Shown piece after piece: positions 50,896 through 58,399 of a stretch of DNA of 64,000 nucleotides (positions are counted from its first letter, which is position 1; every line of letters begins with the position of its first letter). Origin of the DNA: Dyella_B acidisoli (lineage in GTDB: Bacteria > Pseudomonadota > Gammaproteobacteria > Xanthomonadales > Rhodanobacteraceae); assembly GCF_049532895.1 (NCBI RefSeq), contig NZ_CP064031.1, positions 1,364,001 to 1,428,000 of the forward strand, in the 5' to 3' direction. The notes below the pieces were generated by a model that was not told where the DNA came from, ran no database searches, and saw only the letters and a program-made list of their open reading frames with translations. The translations under genes and the position numbers were made by a program.

Positions 50896-51594
50896 ATGGC
50901 TTCGAAAACACGTACGGCGCTGATCGTAGGAGCCTCGCGTGGATTGGGGTTCGCCTTGGCGAAGGAATACCTGGCGCGCGGCTGGCAGGTTATTGCAACG
51001 GTCAGAAGCAAACCGTCAGCTGACGTGCAGCAAGCGCAAGCAAATGCTCAAGGGCGCCTGACCATCGAGCATGTGGACATCAATGACGCTGCGCAGGTTG
51101 AGGCTTTGCATGTACGGCTGCACACGCGGCATCTGGATCTGCTGTTCGTCAGCGCTGGTATCGAATCCAATCCCGAAGTGCCGATCGGCCAGGTCAATAC
51201 GGAAGTCTTTACAAAGGTAATGATCAACAACGCCTTGAGCCCGATGCGCTTCATCGACGCCTTTCACGATCTGGTACAGCCCAATGGCATGATCGTGGCC
51301 ATGTCGTCCGGGTTGGGCAGCGTTGCCAACAATACGGACGGTGGCTGGGAGGTTTACCGTGCCAGCAAGGCGTCATTGAATACGTTGATGCGTAGTTACG
51401 CGGCACGCCAGTTCGATGATCCACGCACCTACCTGCTCATGGATCCTGGCTGGGTACGCACCGATATGGGTGGCCCGGAGGCGCCGCTGGGCGTTGAGGA
51501 CAGCATCCCGCGCGTGGTGGATGTGTTGGAGGCGAATGCCGGGAAAGGCGGCGTGCACTTTCTCAATTACCGGGGGCAGACTGTGGCGTGGTGA
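50896..51594 (+). CDS. Short-chain dehydrogenase/reductase
   Basis: 232 residues. Rossmann motif TALIVGASRGLGFALAKEYLARG, cofactor-specifying VRSKPS, DINDAAQVEAL, catalytic Ser in VAMSSGLGSV, and Tyr-x-x-x-Lys in VYRASKASLNTL, all intact, then DPGWVRTDMGGPEAPL. An active NAD(P)-dependent oxidoreductase of the csgA/sniffer type; substrate unknown. The ATG at 50896 has AGAGG seven bases upstream; the ATG at 50890 abuts that site and is less likely. The 188 bases before it hold no other gene. The insertion sequence begins 24 bases after its stop. Confidence 0.9.
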   Translation: MASKTRTALIVGASRGLGFALAKEYLARGWQVIATVRSKPSADVQQAQANAQGRLTIEHVDINDAAQVEALHVRLHTRHLDLLFVSAGIESNPEVPIGQVNTEVFTKVMINNALSPMRFIDAFHDLVQPNGMIVAMSSGLGSVANNTDGGWEVYRASKASLNTLMRSYAARQFDDPRTYLLMDPGWVRTDMGGPEAPLGVEDSIPRVVDVLEANAGKGGVHFLNYRGQTVAW

Positions 51595-51707
51595 ATCGCG
51601 GATGCTCGCGTAATTACATGGACTCGCCCCCGCGCTAAATAAGGCCTCATGGGCCAGCGGTGGAGAGTAAAACTATCCACCGTTCTGTAACGAGCGAGGG
51701 CGAGTCC

Positions 51708-52760
51708 ATGAAACAGCGTACTCCCAATGAAGCGGCTGAGTTGGCCATCGATCTGGCCAAGCATGTGTTCGAAGTTGTGGCGGCCGATCGGTTCGGACAA
51801 GAGTGCTGGCACCGGCGCATTGGTTCGCGCAAAGCCTTTGAAAGCTTCCTTGATCGACTGAATGCGCCGATGTGCGTGGGCATGGAAACCGGCCCAGGTG
51901 CCCAAGCGTGGGCCCGTCGTTTGCTGGCGCGTGGCATCCGCGTGAAGGTTCTGCCGGCCAACAGCGTGAAGGCACACGGCCATCGCATGAAGAACGACCT
52001 CAATGATGCGCGCGCCATCTTGCGTGCTATGCACGATGGCGACATTCACGCGGTGCCGGTCAAGACGGTGGAGCAGTTGGCCCTGCAAGCGCAGCACCGG
52101 GCACGTGCAGGCTGGGTGAGCCGACGCACGCGGGTGTGCAACCAGTTGCGCAGCGTGCTACTGGAGCAAGGTTGGGCGGCCGGACGCGGAGCCACCGCAC
52201 TGAACGCGCTGGCCGATCAGGTCTTGCGTGGAGCGTGCCCCGTACCGGATGCCGTGAGAGGGCTGGTCGAGGAGTGGGTGAGCGAATGGCACAGCCTGAG
52301 CGCACGTATCGACAAGGTCGCCGAATGCCTGAAGGCACGGGTTCGCAGTGATGCAACGGCTCGGCGTTTGTGCACGATTCCGGGTATCGGCCCGATCACC
52401 GCCACCGCGATCGTTGGCAAAGGGCTCGATCCGGCCCGCTTCAAGAACAGTCGCTACTGCGCTGCCTATTTGGGTGTGGTGCCCGAGCAGCACAGCACCG
52501 GTGGACGCACCCACCTGGGCAAGATGAGTCGACGTGGTGATGCGTATTTACGTAGCTTGTTCATGGAAGGGGCTCATTCGTTGGTGCAACACCTGCGTAA
52601 GGACGCCACCGATGCCCTCTCATGCCGCATCCGACACTGGCAAGAACGCCATGGTGCAAAAGGCGCGGCGGTGCGCGTGGCCAACCACAACGTGCGCGTG
52701 GTGTGGGCCATGCTGACCCAAGAGGGTGACTATCACACGGAGGCGGCTATGTCGTGTTGA
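51708..52760 (+). CDS. IS110-family transposase
   Basis: 350 residues from the ATG at 51708. The N-terminal RuvC-like DEDD domain shows AELAIDLAKHVFEV, VGMETGPGAQAWA, and KNDLNDARAI; the C-terminal Transposase_20 domain shows LCTIPGIGPITATAIVG, then YLGVVPEQHSTGGRTHLGKMSRRGDAYLR with the Ser (in QHSTGG) needed for catalysis. The frame is intact, so it may be active. IS110 enzymes recombine DNA guided by an RNA made from the element's own non-coding end. Confidence 0.95.
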   Translation: MKQRTPNEAAELAIDLAKHVFEVVAADRFGQECWHRRIGSRKAFESFLDRLNAPMCVGMETGPGAQAWARRLLARGIRVKVLPANSVKAHGHRMKNDLNDARAILRAMHDGDIHAVPVKTVEQLALQAQHRARAGWVSRRTRVCNQLRSVLLEQGWAAGRGATALNALADQVLRGACPVPDAVRGLVEEWVSEWHSLSARIDKVAECLKARVRSDATARRLCTIPGIGPITATAIVGKGLDPARFKNSRYCAAYLGVVPEQHSTGGRTHLGKMSRRGDAYLRSLFMEGAHSLVQHLRKDATDALSCRIRHWQERHGAKGAAVRVANHNVRVVWAMLTQEGDYHTEAAMSC

Positions 52761-52982
52761 CGCTTTTCCCCGAGCGAATCGCTCAACCGCTGCTGGATAT
52801 CTTCGAACCCAGGTCAGACCGTCGCGCAGACAAGCCTACCAGCCTACCGGCCCTTGAGGTCTTCACGTAATCGGCCTAGCGCGAGCTCACACGATGATGG
52901 CCCGTGGCACACCTTGCCACCTTGGTGAGGCCTCATACATAGATGCAGCCGGCATTCGGGGATGAAAAAAGCGGTTGACGAA
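52761..52982 (+). ncRNA. Predicted bridge-RNA region of the IS110 element
   Basis: The 222 bases between the transposase stop and the right inverted repeat have no gene. IS1111-type elements encode their guide (bridge) RNA in this end, whereas the left non-coding end here (76 bases) is too short. The call rests on position only; no stem-loop model was fitted. Confidence 0.4.
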
Positions 52983-53069
52983 GGGGGCGAGTCCATACAT
53001 AGGCTGGGGTCCAAACCCCAACAATCATACGAAAGCCCGGTACTTGCCATGATGGAAGTAACCTTCCGG

Positions 53070-53150
53070 CCGTCATTCTCGCGAAAGCGGGAATCCATCT
53101 TGCTCCGATGCATCCGTGAAAATGGATTCCTGCTTTCGCAGGAATGACGG
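53070..53150. repeat. Dispersed palindromic repeat, second copy
   Basis: Same family as 32770-32850: arms of 29 bases around a 23-base loop, with a few changes in each arm (ATTCTC for ATTCCC on the left, CTGCTTTCGCAGG on the right) that mostly affect the inner hairpins. It lies between the insertion sequence and the PAS-GGDEF gene. Confidence 0.88.
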
Positions 53151-53214
53151 CTATGAGGCAATGTGATCTTCGTGGCGATTGCGACAGTCTGCTTGGACCT
53201 AAATCAAAAACGCG

Positions 53215-54153
53215 CTAGTCGCTCACGATCGTATTCCGTCCACGCTGCTTCGCTTCATACAAGCGCTGATCCGTCAGCTTGATGAATGCGTGTGCCTCAT
53301 CGCTACATTCGGGAATGATGGTGCCAATGCCGATGCTGGCGGTTACGTATCGGCTGATTTCGGAGCCCTCATGCGGAATATGTTCACTGGCGATCAGATC
53401 GCGGCAGCGGGAAGCGATTCGGTAGGCTTCGCTCGGATGGGTGTCAGGCAATACGGCGACAAACTCTTCTCCGCCGAATCGTGCAACGAAATCGCGTGGA
53501 CGTTCGGCAGCCACAGTGATCAGTTTGGCGATGCGTTTCAGACATTGGTCGCCGTCCAGATGGCCGTAGCGGTCGTTGTATTGCTTGAAGAAATCGATAT
53601 CCAGCATCAGCAGCGACAGCGGTTGCTTGTTGCGACAGGCGTTGGTCCACTCGTTTTCCAGCACCACATCGAAGCGGCGGCGATTGGCAACGCCCGTCAG
53701 GCCATCCTTGAAGGACAGTTCTTCCAGCTCGCGGCGTGCCGCTGCCAGCTGCTCCTCGGTGCGCTTGCGTTCGCTGATGTCGAACATGAAGCCAACCAGT
53801 GAATCGACTGAGCCGTCTTCATCGCGTACCACGTGCACTACATCGCGGATCCATACGTAATCGCCGTCCTTCTTCAGTGCGCGATAGTCGGCTTCGTGAT
53901 CCACCCCCGCCTTGGATTGCGCTACGCAGAAATTCACCGCCCAGTCGCGGTCTTCGGCATGAATACGGTCGGCCCAATCTTGCACGCTGATCCAGCTGTC
54001 CGGCTCCCAGCCCAGCAGGTCCTCGATCTGCGGACCGATGTAAGCGAACTGCATGGTGTTCCAATCGATTTTCCATGGAATCGCGCGCGTCGATTCCAGC
54101 AACGTCTTATAGGTATCGCTGTCCAGCTCCATCTTGCTTTCGATCACGCTCAT
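53215..54153 (-). CDS. PAS-GGDEF diguanylate cyclase
   Basis: 312 residues, cytoplasmic. A PAS/PAC module (about 15-130: IPWKIDWNTMQFAYIGPQIEDLLGW, DYVWIRDVVHVVRDEDG, VGFMFDISERKRTEEQL) is joined by a short coil to a GGDEF domain (KDGLTGVANRRRFD, DIDFFKQYNDRYGHLDGD, GGEEF). RPRD five residues before GGEEF is an inhibitory site. It should make cyclic di-GMP in response to a signal sensed by the PAS domain. It starts 21 bases after the stop of the metallolyase-like gene on the same strand, so the two form an operon. Confidence 0.93.
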   Translation of the reverse strand: MSVIESKMELDSDTYKTLLESTRAIPWKIDWNTMQFAYIGPQIEDLLGWEPDSWISVQDWADRIHAEDRDWAVNFCVAQSKAGVDHEADYRALKKDGDYVWIRDVVHVVRDEDGSVDSLVGFMFDISERKRTEEQLAAARRELEELSFKDGLTGVANRRRFDVVLENEWTNACRNKQPLSLLMLDIDFFKQYNDRYGHLDGDQCLKRIAKLITVAAERPRDFVARFGGEEFVAVLPDTHPSEAYRIASRCRDLIASEHIPHEGSEISRYVTASIGIGTIIPECSDEAHAFIKLTDQRLYEAKQRGRNTIVSD

Positions 54154-54174
54154 GGCATCGCTCTATGTAGTTCG

Positions 54175-55521
54175 TCAGGAAACGGTGGACGCATGGTCCG
54201 CGGCGGCGGAAGGTGGATTCCGTGGCTCGGAATCCCGCGCAGCACGTTCGTAGAGCTGCAGCAGTTGCGGTGGTTTGTCGTAATCGATGCGCAGCCCTGC
54301 GCGCAGGTCGCGGCGCATCAGGCAGATCATTTGGCGAGTGACCTTTTCAGGGAAATGATCCACCGTGCGACCCGTCACTTCCGACAATCGGCGGGCGATC
54401 ACCTCCGGATCGCTGATCACGGCGCAGACACGGTAGCCGTACTTTCCGCCGATTGCTTCGGGCACCAGATCCATGAAGCGATCACGTTTCTGACGAAAGC
54501 CGCTGAATGTGAGGCGATAGGCATTGTGACCCAGGACGGGCAGATCGTTCGGCACCGGCGCCATGTCATCCAGCTCCTGCAAATGCGTGGCGAGCGGCAG
54601 CAACTGCTCCATGCCGTAACGCTCCACATGCGGATTGCCCAGGCGCGCAAGATTTGCAAGCAATTCGCCGATCGATGCATGACCGATGGTCGCGGCACGC
54701 TTGGGCAGTCCGCCCCATATGCCGTCCGCACCATTGAGCAACGCTTCGATCACTGATGCGTTTTCATAACCCGCACCACCATGGATATGCACCAGAACCT
54801 TGAACGGCGGTGGCAGGAATTGGCGGATCACTTTGACGTAGGCGCCCACCAGGAAGGGCAGGAACGTGCCGCGATCGTCTTCGATGGTAACGCCTTCGAT
54901 CGGTTGCTCAGCCAGCAGCGCCAGCACCTTGCAGGTGTCTTCGATATTGCCTGCAAACGCATCGCAACCGTCGACGATGTTGATGAAAATGCGCGGCGCA
55001 CTGCCATGGTCGCCACGAATGTTTTCCCGCAACCAACGGATGCTGGCGGGCAGGGTGCGGCAAAGCGTCGCCAGATCATACTTGCCGTACTCGCACATGC
55101 CGTCCTTGCTGAGATAGATCTCATGTACGGTGTTGGGTACGCCGTAGTCTTTCAGCTTGCGTTGCGAAGGATCTGGCGTAAAAACGCCATGCTCGATACG
55201 GCCGAGCGCCGTGAAGGCGAAGCATCCTGTCATGTCGACGCCGCGCTTATGCAGTTGGCGCATGAAGTCGTCGTCGACTTCCAACTCATCCGGCATGTCG
55301 TAGTCGAGTGTGCCGAGCGAGATGTTTTTGAAGCCGAATTCGCGCAGCTTCGGCAGAATTTTCAATTTGTCCTCGAGCGTCTGCCCGATGTTGGAGCCGA
55401 CCGGGTTTTCGCGCAGCGATAGATCGATCAGATAGGGCTCGATGGCCCGCAGCTTTTCCAGTTTCGCATCCGCCTGCGCCACAATGGCGCGAGCGTTTTC
55501 CAGCGCTTGCATCGACGACAT
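54175..55521 (-). CDS. DRE-TIM metallolyase (HMGL-like) family protein, unknown substrate
   Basis: 448 residues. The N-terminal half has the TIM-barrel start YLIDLSLRENPVGSNIGQTL (the family's R-D/E metal-site position reads LRENPVG), followed by FKNISLGTLDYDMPDELEVDD. The downstream metal-ligand motif HIHGGAGYENASVIEALLNGADGIWG corresponds to the H-x-H-G region of isopropylmalate/homocitrate synthases and HMG-CoA lyase. The C-terminal part (EAIGGKYGYRVCAVISDPEV, DHFPEKVTRQMICLMRRDLRAG) is unlike the ordinary synthases. Probably an aldolase or lyase acting on an acyl or keto acid. First gene of an operon with a PAS-GGDEF protein, which is an unusual pairing. Confidence 0.8.
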   Translation of the reverse strand: MSSMQALENARAIVAQADAKLEKLRAIEPYLIDLSLRENPVGSNIGQTLEDKLKILPKLREFGFKNISLGTLDYDMPDELEVDDDFMRQLHKRGVDMTGCFAFTALGRIEHGVFTPDPSQRKLKDYGVPNTVHEIYLSKDGMCEYGKYDLATLCRTLPASIRWLRENIRGDHGSAPRIFINIVDGCDAFAGNIEDTCKVLALLAEQPIEGVTIEDDRGTFLPFLVGAYVKVIRQFLPPPFKVLVHIHGGAGYENASVIEALLNGADGIWGGLPKRAATIGHASIGELLANLARLGNPHVERYGMEQLLPLATHLQELDDMAPVPNDLPVLGHNAYRLTFSGFRQKRDRFMDLVPEAIGGKYGYRVCAVISDPEVIARRLSEVTGRTVDHFPEKVTRQMICLMRRDLRAGLRIDYDKPPQLLQLYERAARDSEPRNPPSAAADHASTVS

Positions 55522-55880
55522 GAATCCCCCTGATTCGCTGTTGGGCCTGATAGCTGAAGCGGCGTGTGGCGGAAAACTAGTCCAGGGCGATATTCCTTTA
55601 TGGACTTAATCAACCGTCGAAGGCCAATGCATGCAATGGTTATGCCCACTGTGTCACAGGCGGGAATGATGCACTGCAAGTTAGGCCTGCAATTTGCTTG
55701 ATGTGTGCATGGCGCTTGCCTGCGCTGGGGTTGGCAAGTGGGTTGGACCGGTGCATTGCCATCCAGGACGGGGTTGAGCCACGAGGAATAGCTCCTTATG
55801 GGGGAACGTCCCGTGAAGTGACACAATTTGTCCATAGGCGCCGTGCTGTTGCTCCTATCCTGATTTGAGGAATTGTTCTT
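55522..55880. other. Intergenic region between divergent units
   Basis: The 359 bases between the metallolyase gene and the membrane GGDEF gene hold no open frame of note. Short dyads such as GACA-caatt-TGTC near 55823 are seen, but no convincing promoter, riboswitch or repeat. Confidence 0.4.
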
Positions 55881-57353
55881 TTGCGCGTCACCTGGGTACT
55901 TGTCCTGTTGTTGATCGCTCACTTGGCTTTGGCGAAGTGGAGCGGCCACACCGAGGATGTATGGCCGCAACTGGCCATGTTGGCGGTGCAGGTGACGGCC
56001 GTATGGTCGGTATTTACGCGCTACCGGCGCAGCCCGTCACTGATTCGGTTGCCGTGGCTCCTGTTGGCGATGGCGGTGTCGATGCAGGTGCTGTGGGCAA
56101 GCACCAATACGTTGGCGACCATCCTTGGTGACAAAAGCGGATATCTCGCCGCGCTGGCAACCGTTCTCTCCGCCTTGTACGTAATCCCATGCATGTTCAT
56201 GGTGACGCGCTCATTCGCCTTGAACGAGCCGCGTACAGTGGCGATGCTGGACCTGGTGCTGTCGTGCATGGTTGCGGTGTTGGTGTATCAGTTCTTCACC
56301 AAGCTTTTGAGTGGGCCGTTAGCATCGGACCCTTCCAGCATCTATGTGGTGCTCTACCAGGCGGATGCGATCGATTTTTCACTCGCCGCGATGGCTATCC
56401 TGCGTCTGTTTGGCGCGCGCAGCTTTCGCTGGCGGTTCTTCTACTACGCCGCCAGTGCCTATCTGCTGGTCAACGCCATCGTGGCGGCCGTTTACAACCG
56501 CATAGAATTGCATGGCTTGCCATGGTGGGCGGGATCGCTGATCGACATCCCTCACGCGCTGCTGGTGCTGGTGGCCATACGGCAGCCACCGCGCTGGTTG
56601 CGTGCGTACCATCCTTCGCTGGCGGTATCGCAAACCATTGCCTCGTTCGCGCCAATCCTGCTGTCGATGATGGTGGTGATGCTCGGCATCAGCACGTCGC
56701 GGATCAACTTCGTTCCCAGCTTGCTGGTGGGTTCCTCAGCGGTCTTGTTCTACGGGTTGCGCGTGGCGTTCATCCAGAGCCGCAGCATGGATCGGCAGCG
56801 CGCTGTCGATCTGAGTGCGTGGCGCCTTGAGCAACAGGTGGGCCGCGATCCGCTCACCGGCATTGCCAATCGCGTGACGCTCGATACGCGATTGAAAGAG
56901 GCGCTGGAAGACGGGCGCAGAACCGGAAGCTATTGCTCGCTGCTGATGATCGATATCGACTTCTTCAAGCAGTACAACGATAGCCTCGGTCATATCGCGG
57001 GCGATGCCTGCCTGGTCGAGGTAGCCGGGGCGTTGAGTCGCAGTCGGGTGCGTGCAGGGGATTTGGTCGCGCGATATGGTGGCGAGGAGTTCGTCATCGT
57101 GTTGGTCGATACCGGCGCCGAGGCTGCGCAGGAGGTGGCGCGCAGGTTGATCGATGCCATCGAGCGCTTGCAGATTGCGCATCCGGATTGTCCGCTGGGG
57201 TATGTCACGGTGAGCGTCGGGATTGCCACCCAGACGCAACAAACACAGCTGGATCCGATCATCTTTTTGGATGAAGCCGACCGCGCGCTTTATCGCGCCA
57301 AAAGCAAAGGCCGCAATCGCTACGAGCTGGCGGCTGTTTCGCAATATGGCTAG
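55881..57353 (+). CDS. Membrane diguanylate cyclase
   Basis: 490 residues. Eight or so hydrophobic helices fill residues 1-300 (VTWVLVLLLIAHLALA, LIRLPWLLLAMAVSMQVLWA, ILLSMMVVMLGIS and others), a membrane sensor domain without recognised ligand motif. Residues 325-485 are a GGDEF domain (RDPLTGIANRVTLD, DIDFFKQYNDSLGHIAGD, GGEEF) with an RAGD inhibitory site five residues before GGEEF. The start appears to be TTG at 55881 with GAGG ten bases upstream; the next ATG in frame would cut off the first helices. Should make cyclic di-GMP. Confidence 0.9.
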   Translation: MRVTWVLVLLLIAHLALAKWSGHTEDVWPQLAMLAVQVTAVWSVFTRYRRSPSLIRLPWLLLAMAVSMQVLWASTNTLATILGDKSGYLAALATVLSALYVIPCMFMVTRSFALNEPRTVAMLDLVLSCMVAVLVYQFFTKLLSGPLASDPSSIYVVLYQADAIDFSLAAMAILRLFGARSFRWRFFYYAASAYLLVNAIVAAVYNRIELHGLPWWAGSLIDIPHALLVLVAIRQPPRWLRAYHPSLAVSQTIASFAPILLSMMVVMLGISTSRINFVPSLLVGSSAVLFYGLRVAFIQSRSMDRQRAVDLSAWRLEQQVGRDPLTGIANRVTLDTRLKEALEDGRRTGSYCSLLMIDIDFFKQYNDSLGHIAGDACLVEVAGALSRSRVRAGDLVARYGGEEFVIVLVDTGAEAAQEVARRLIDAIERLQIAHPDCPLGYVTVSVGIATQTQQTQLDPIIFLDEADRALYRAKSKGRNRYELAAVSQYG

Positions 57354-57509
57354 TGCGCGGAGATCTGTCGTTGGTGCGCGCATCCGAAACCCACATCGAA
57401 CCTTCGCATAACACGCTGCGCACGGGTTGGTGATTCACATACACGTCGCTCCATCGTTCTAAGGCAAGGCCACAGCTGGCCAAAGCCATCCAACAACGAG
57501 GAGCGAACC

Positions 57510-57902
57510 ATGAACCACGCAGTTCGATGCACCATCCTTGGAATCGCCATTTTTGGCGTAGCGCAGGTCGCCTTTGCGGCGGCGATTCCCGAATGCGGTC
57601 GATTGCCTGTCAGGGTGAGAGATGCGAGTCGGGACATGTCATTCTGCCTTACCGCCATTCAACCACCTGCCGGAGTGTGCGGTGGGGACGGGGTTGATGT
57701 GCAACCGTTCGGCAATAACGAAAACAGGTTGCCGCGAGCCGGCCGTGGTCAAGGTTATTACGAAGGCAAGGCTCGTCAGGACGATGGCAGTGCCGGGACC
57801 GACCGGCTGGTGTTTCTCGTGACCGACAGTGCTTCGAAAACCTACATCAACGAGAAGTACTACTCCAGCGATCACTACGAAACGTTCTGCCATTCGCCCT
57901 GA
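57510..57902 (+). CDS. Secreted guanyl-type ribonuclease (RNase Sa/T1 family)
   Basis: 130 residues with signal peptide MNHAVRCTILGIAIFGVAQVAFA. The C-terminal 65 residues match the microbial RNase (N1/T1/Sa) pattern: FGNNENRLPRAGRGQGYYEG, then GTDRLVFLV and YYSSDHYETF with the catalytic His122; Glu85 and Arg99 are the likely general base and phosphate-binding residues. Four Cys suggest disulphides. Such enzymes cut RNA after guanosine outside the cell. No immunity gene of the barstar type is seen next to it, as expected for an enzyme that folds only after export. GAGGAG lies about six bases before the ATG. Confidence 0.8.
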   Translation: MNHAVRCTILGIAIFGVAQVAFAAAIPECGRLPVRVRDASRDMSFCLTAIQPPAGVCGGDGVDVQPFGNNENRLPRAGRGQGYYEGKARQDDGSAGTDRLVFLVTDSASKTYINEKYYSSDHYETFCHSP

Positions 57903-57921
57903 TAGAGGGTAAACGTGCATG

Positions 57922-57984
57922 GGTGTCAGGTCCCTAAGACGTGTTCCTTTCTTTTATTCGGGCACGGATAGGGGGCCTGACACC
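57922..57984. repeat. Stem-loop repeat with GGTGTCAGG arms
   Basis: GGTGTCAGG (57922-57930) and CCTGACACC (57976-57984) are perfect complements, extended inward by TCCC/GGGG, enclosing about 40 bases. Located just after the ribonuclease gene. The 497-base gap to the aminopeptidase start contains this element, the repeat at 58161 and no gene. Confidence 0.7.
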
Positions 57985-58160
57985 ACATGGCGTGGTCGCC
58001 TGCATAAGTATTTGTTCGCAGCATGGAAGCTGCGAAGCAACCCGTAGTGCGCAGGTTGGGGTGCATCCCAACATTGCCATGCCTGCATACATCGCTATCA
58101 ATGGCGACGCCCGCCTATAACCGGTCTTCCACCCTCGGGTGCTTGTAAAAAGCCTCCGGT

Positions 58161-58230
58161 CCGTCGTCCCGGCGACTTTTGCTCTTCCTCGTAGAAAGGC
58201 ACTGGGTCCCGGCTTTCGCCGGGACGACGG
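58161..58230. repeat. Palindromic repeat, CCGTCGTCCCGGCGA arms
   Basis: Arms of 15 bases at 58161-58175 and 58216-58230 are perfect complements around a 40-base loop that contains a further CCGGCTTTCGCCGG hairpin. A diverged relative of the 32770 family. Confidence 0.8.
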
Positions 58231-58399
58231 TGAGGCGAGGTTCCCGTCACCTGAAGAGGGGCATACCGCCCGAGGCTGTATCCCGAGCCTCACACCGCAT
58301 GACTTCTGGCGCTGTCTGAAGCCTGAGGCAATCCGCATCATTTCGCGTATCGAGCATCGACAACGCGGTGCTGGCCTCACCAGACCCACTGGAATTTCT

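Larger units (their letters stand above)
51618..52996 (+). mobile_element. IS110-family (IS1111-type) insertion sequence
   Basis: About 1.38 kb bounded by 14-base inverted repeats, ATGGACTCGCCCCC (51618-51631) and GGGGGCGAGTCCAT (52983-52996), enclosing one intact transposase gene. The true ends may lie a few bases outside, because IS1111-type repeats are subterminal. A third copy of GGGCGAGTCCAT overlaps the transposase start codon (about 51698-51709). No target duplication is expected for this family. The element sits between a dehydrogenase gene and intergenic repeats and breaks no recognisable gene. Confidence 0.82.

Noticed and set aside
55522..55880. Cyclic di-GMP riboswitch before the membrane GGDEF gene
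   Set aside because: The GEMM consensus was not present on either strand.
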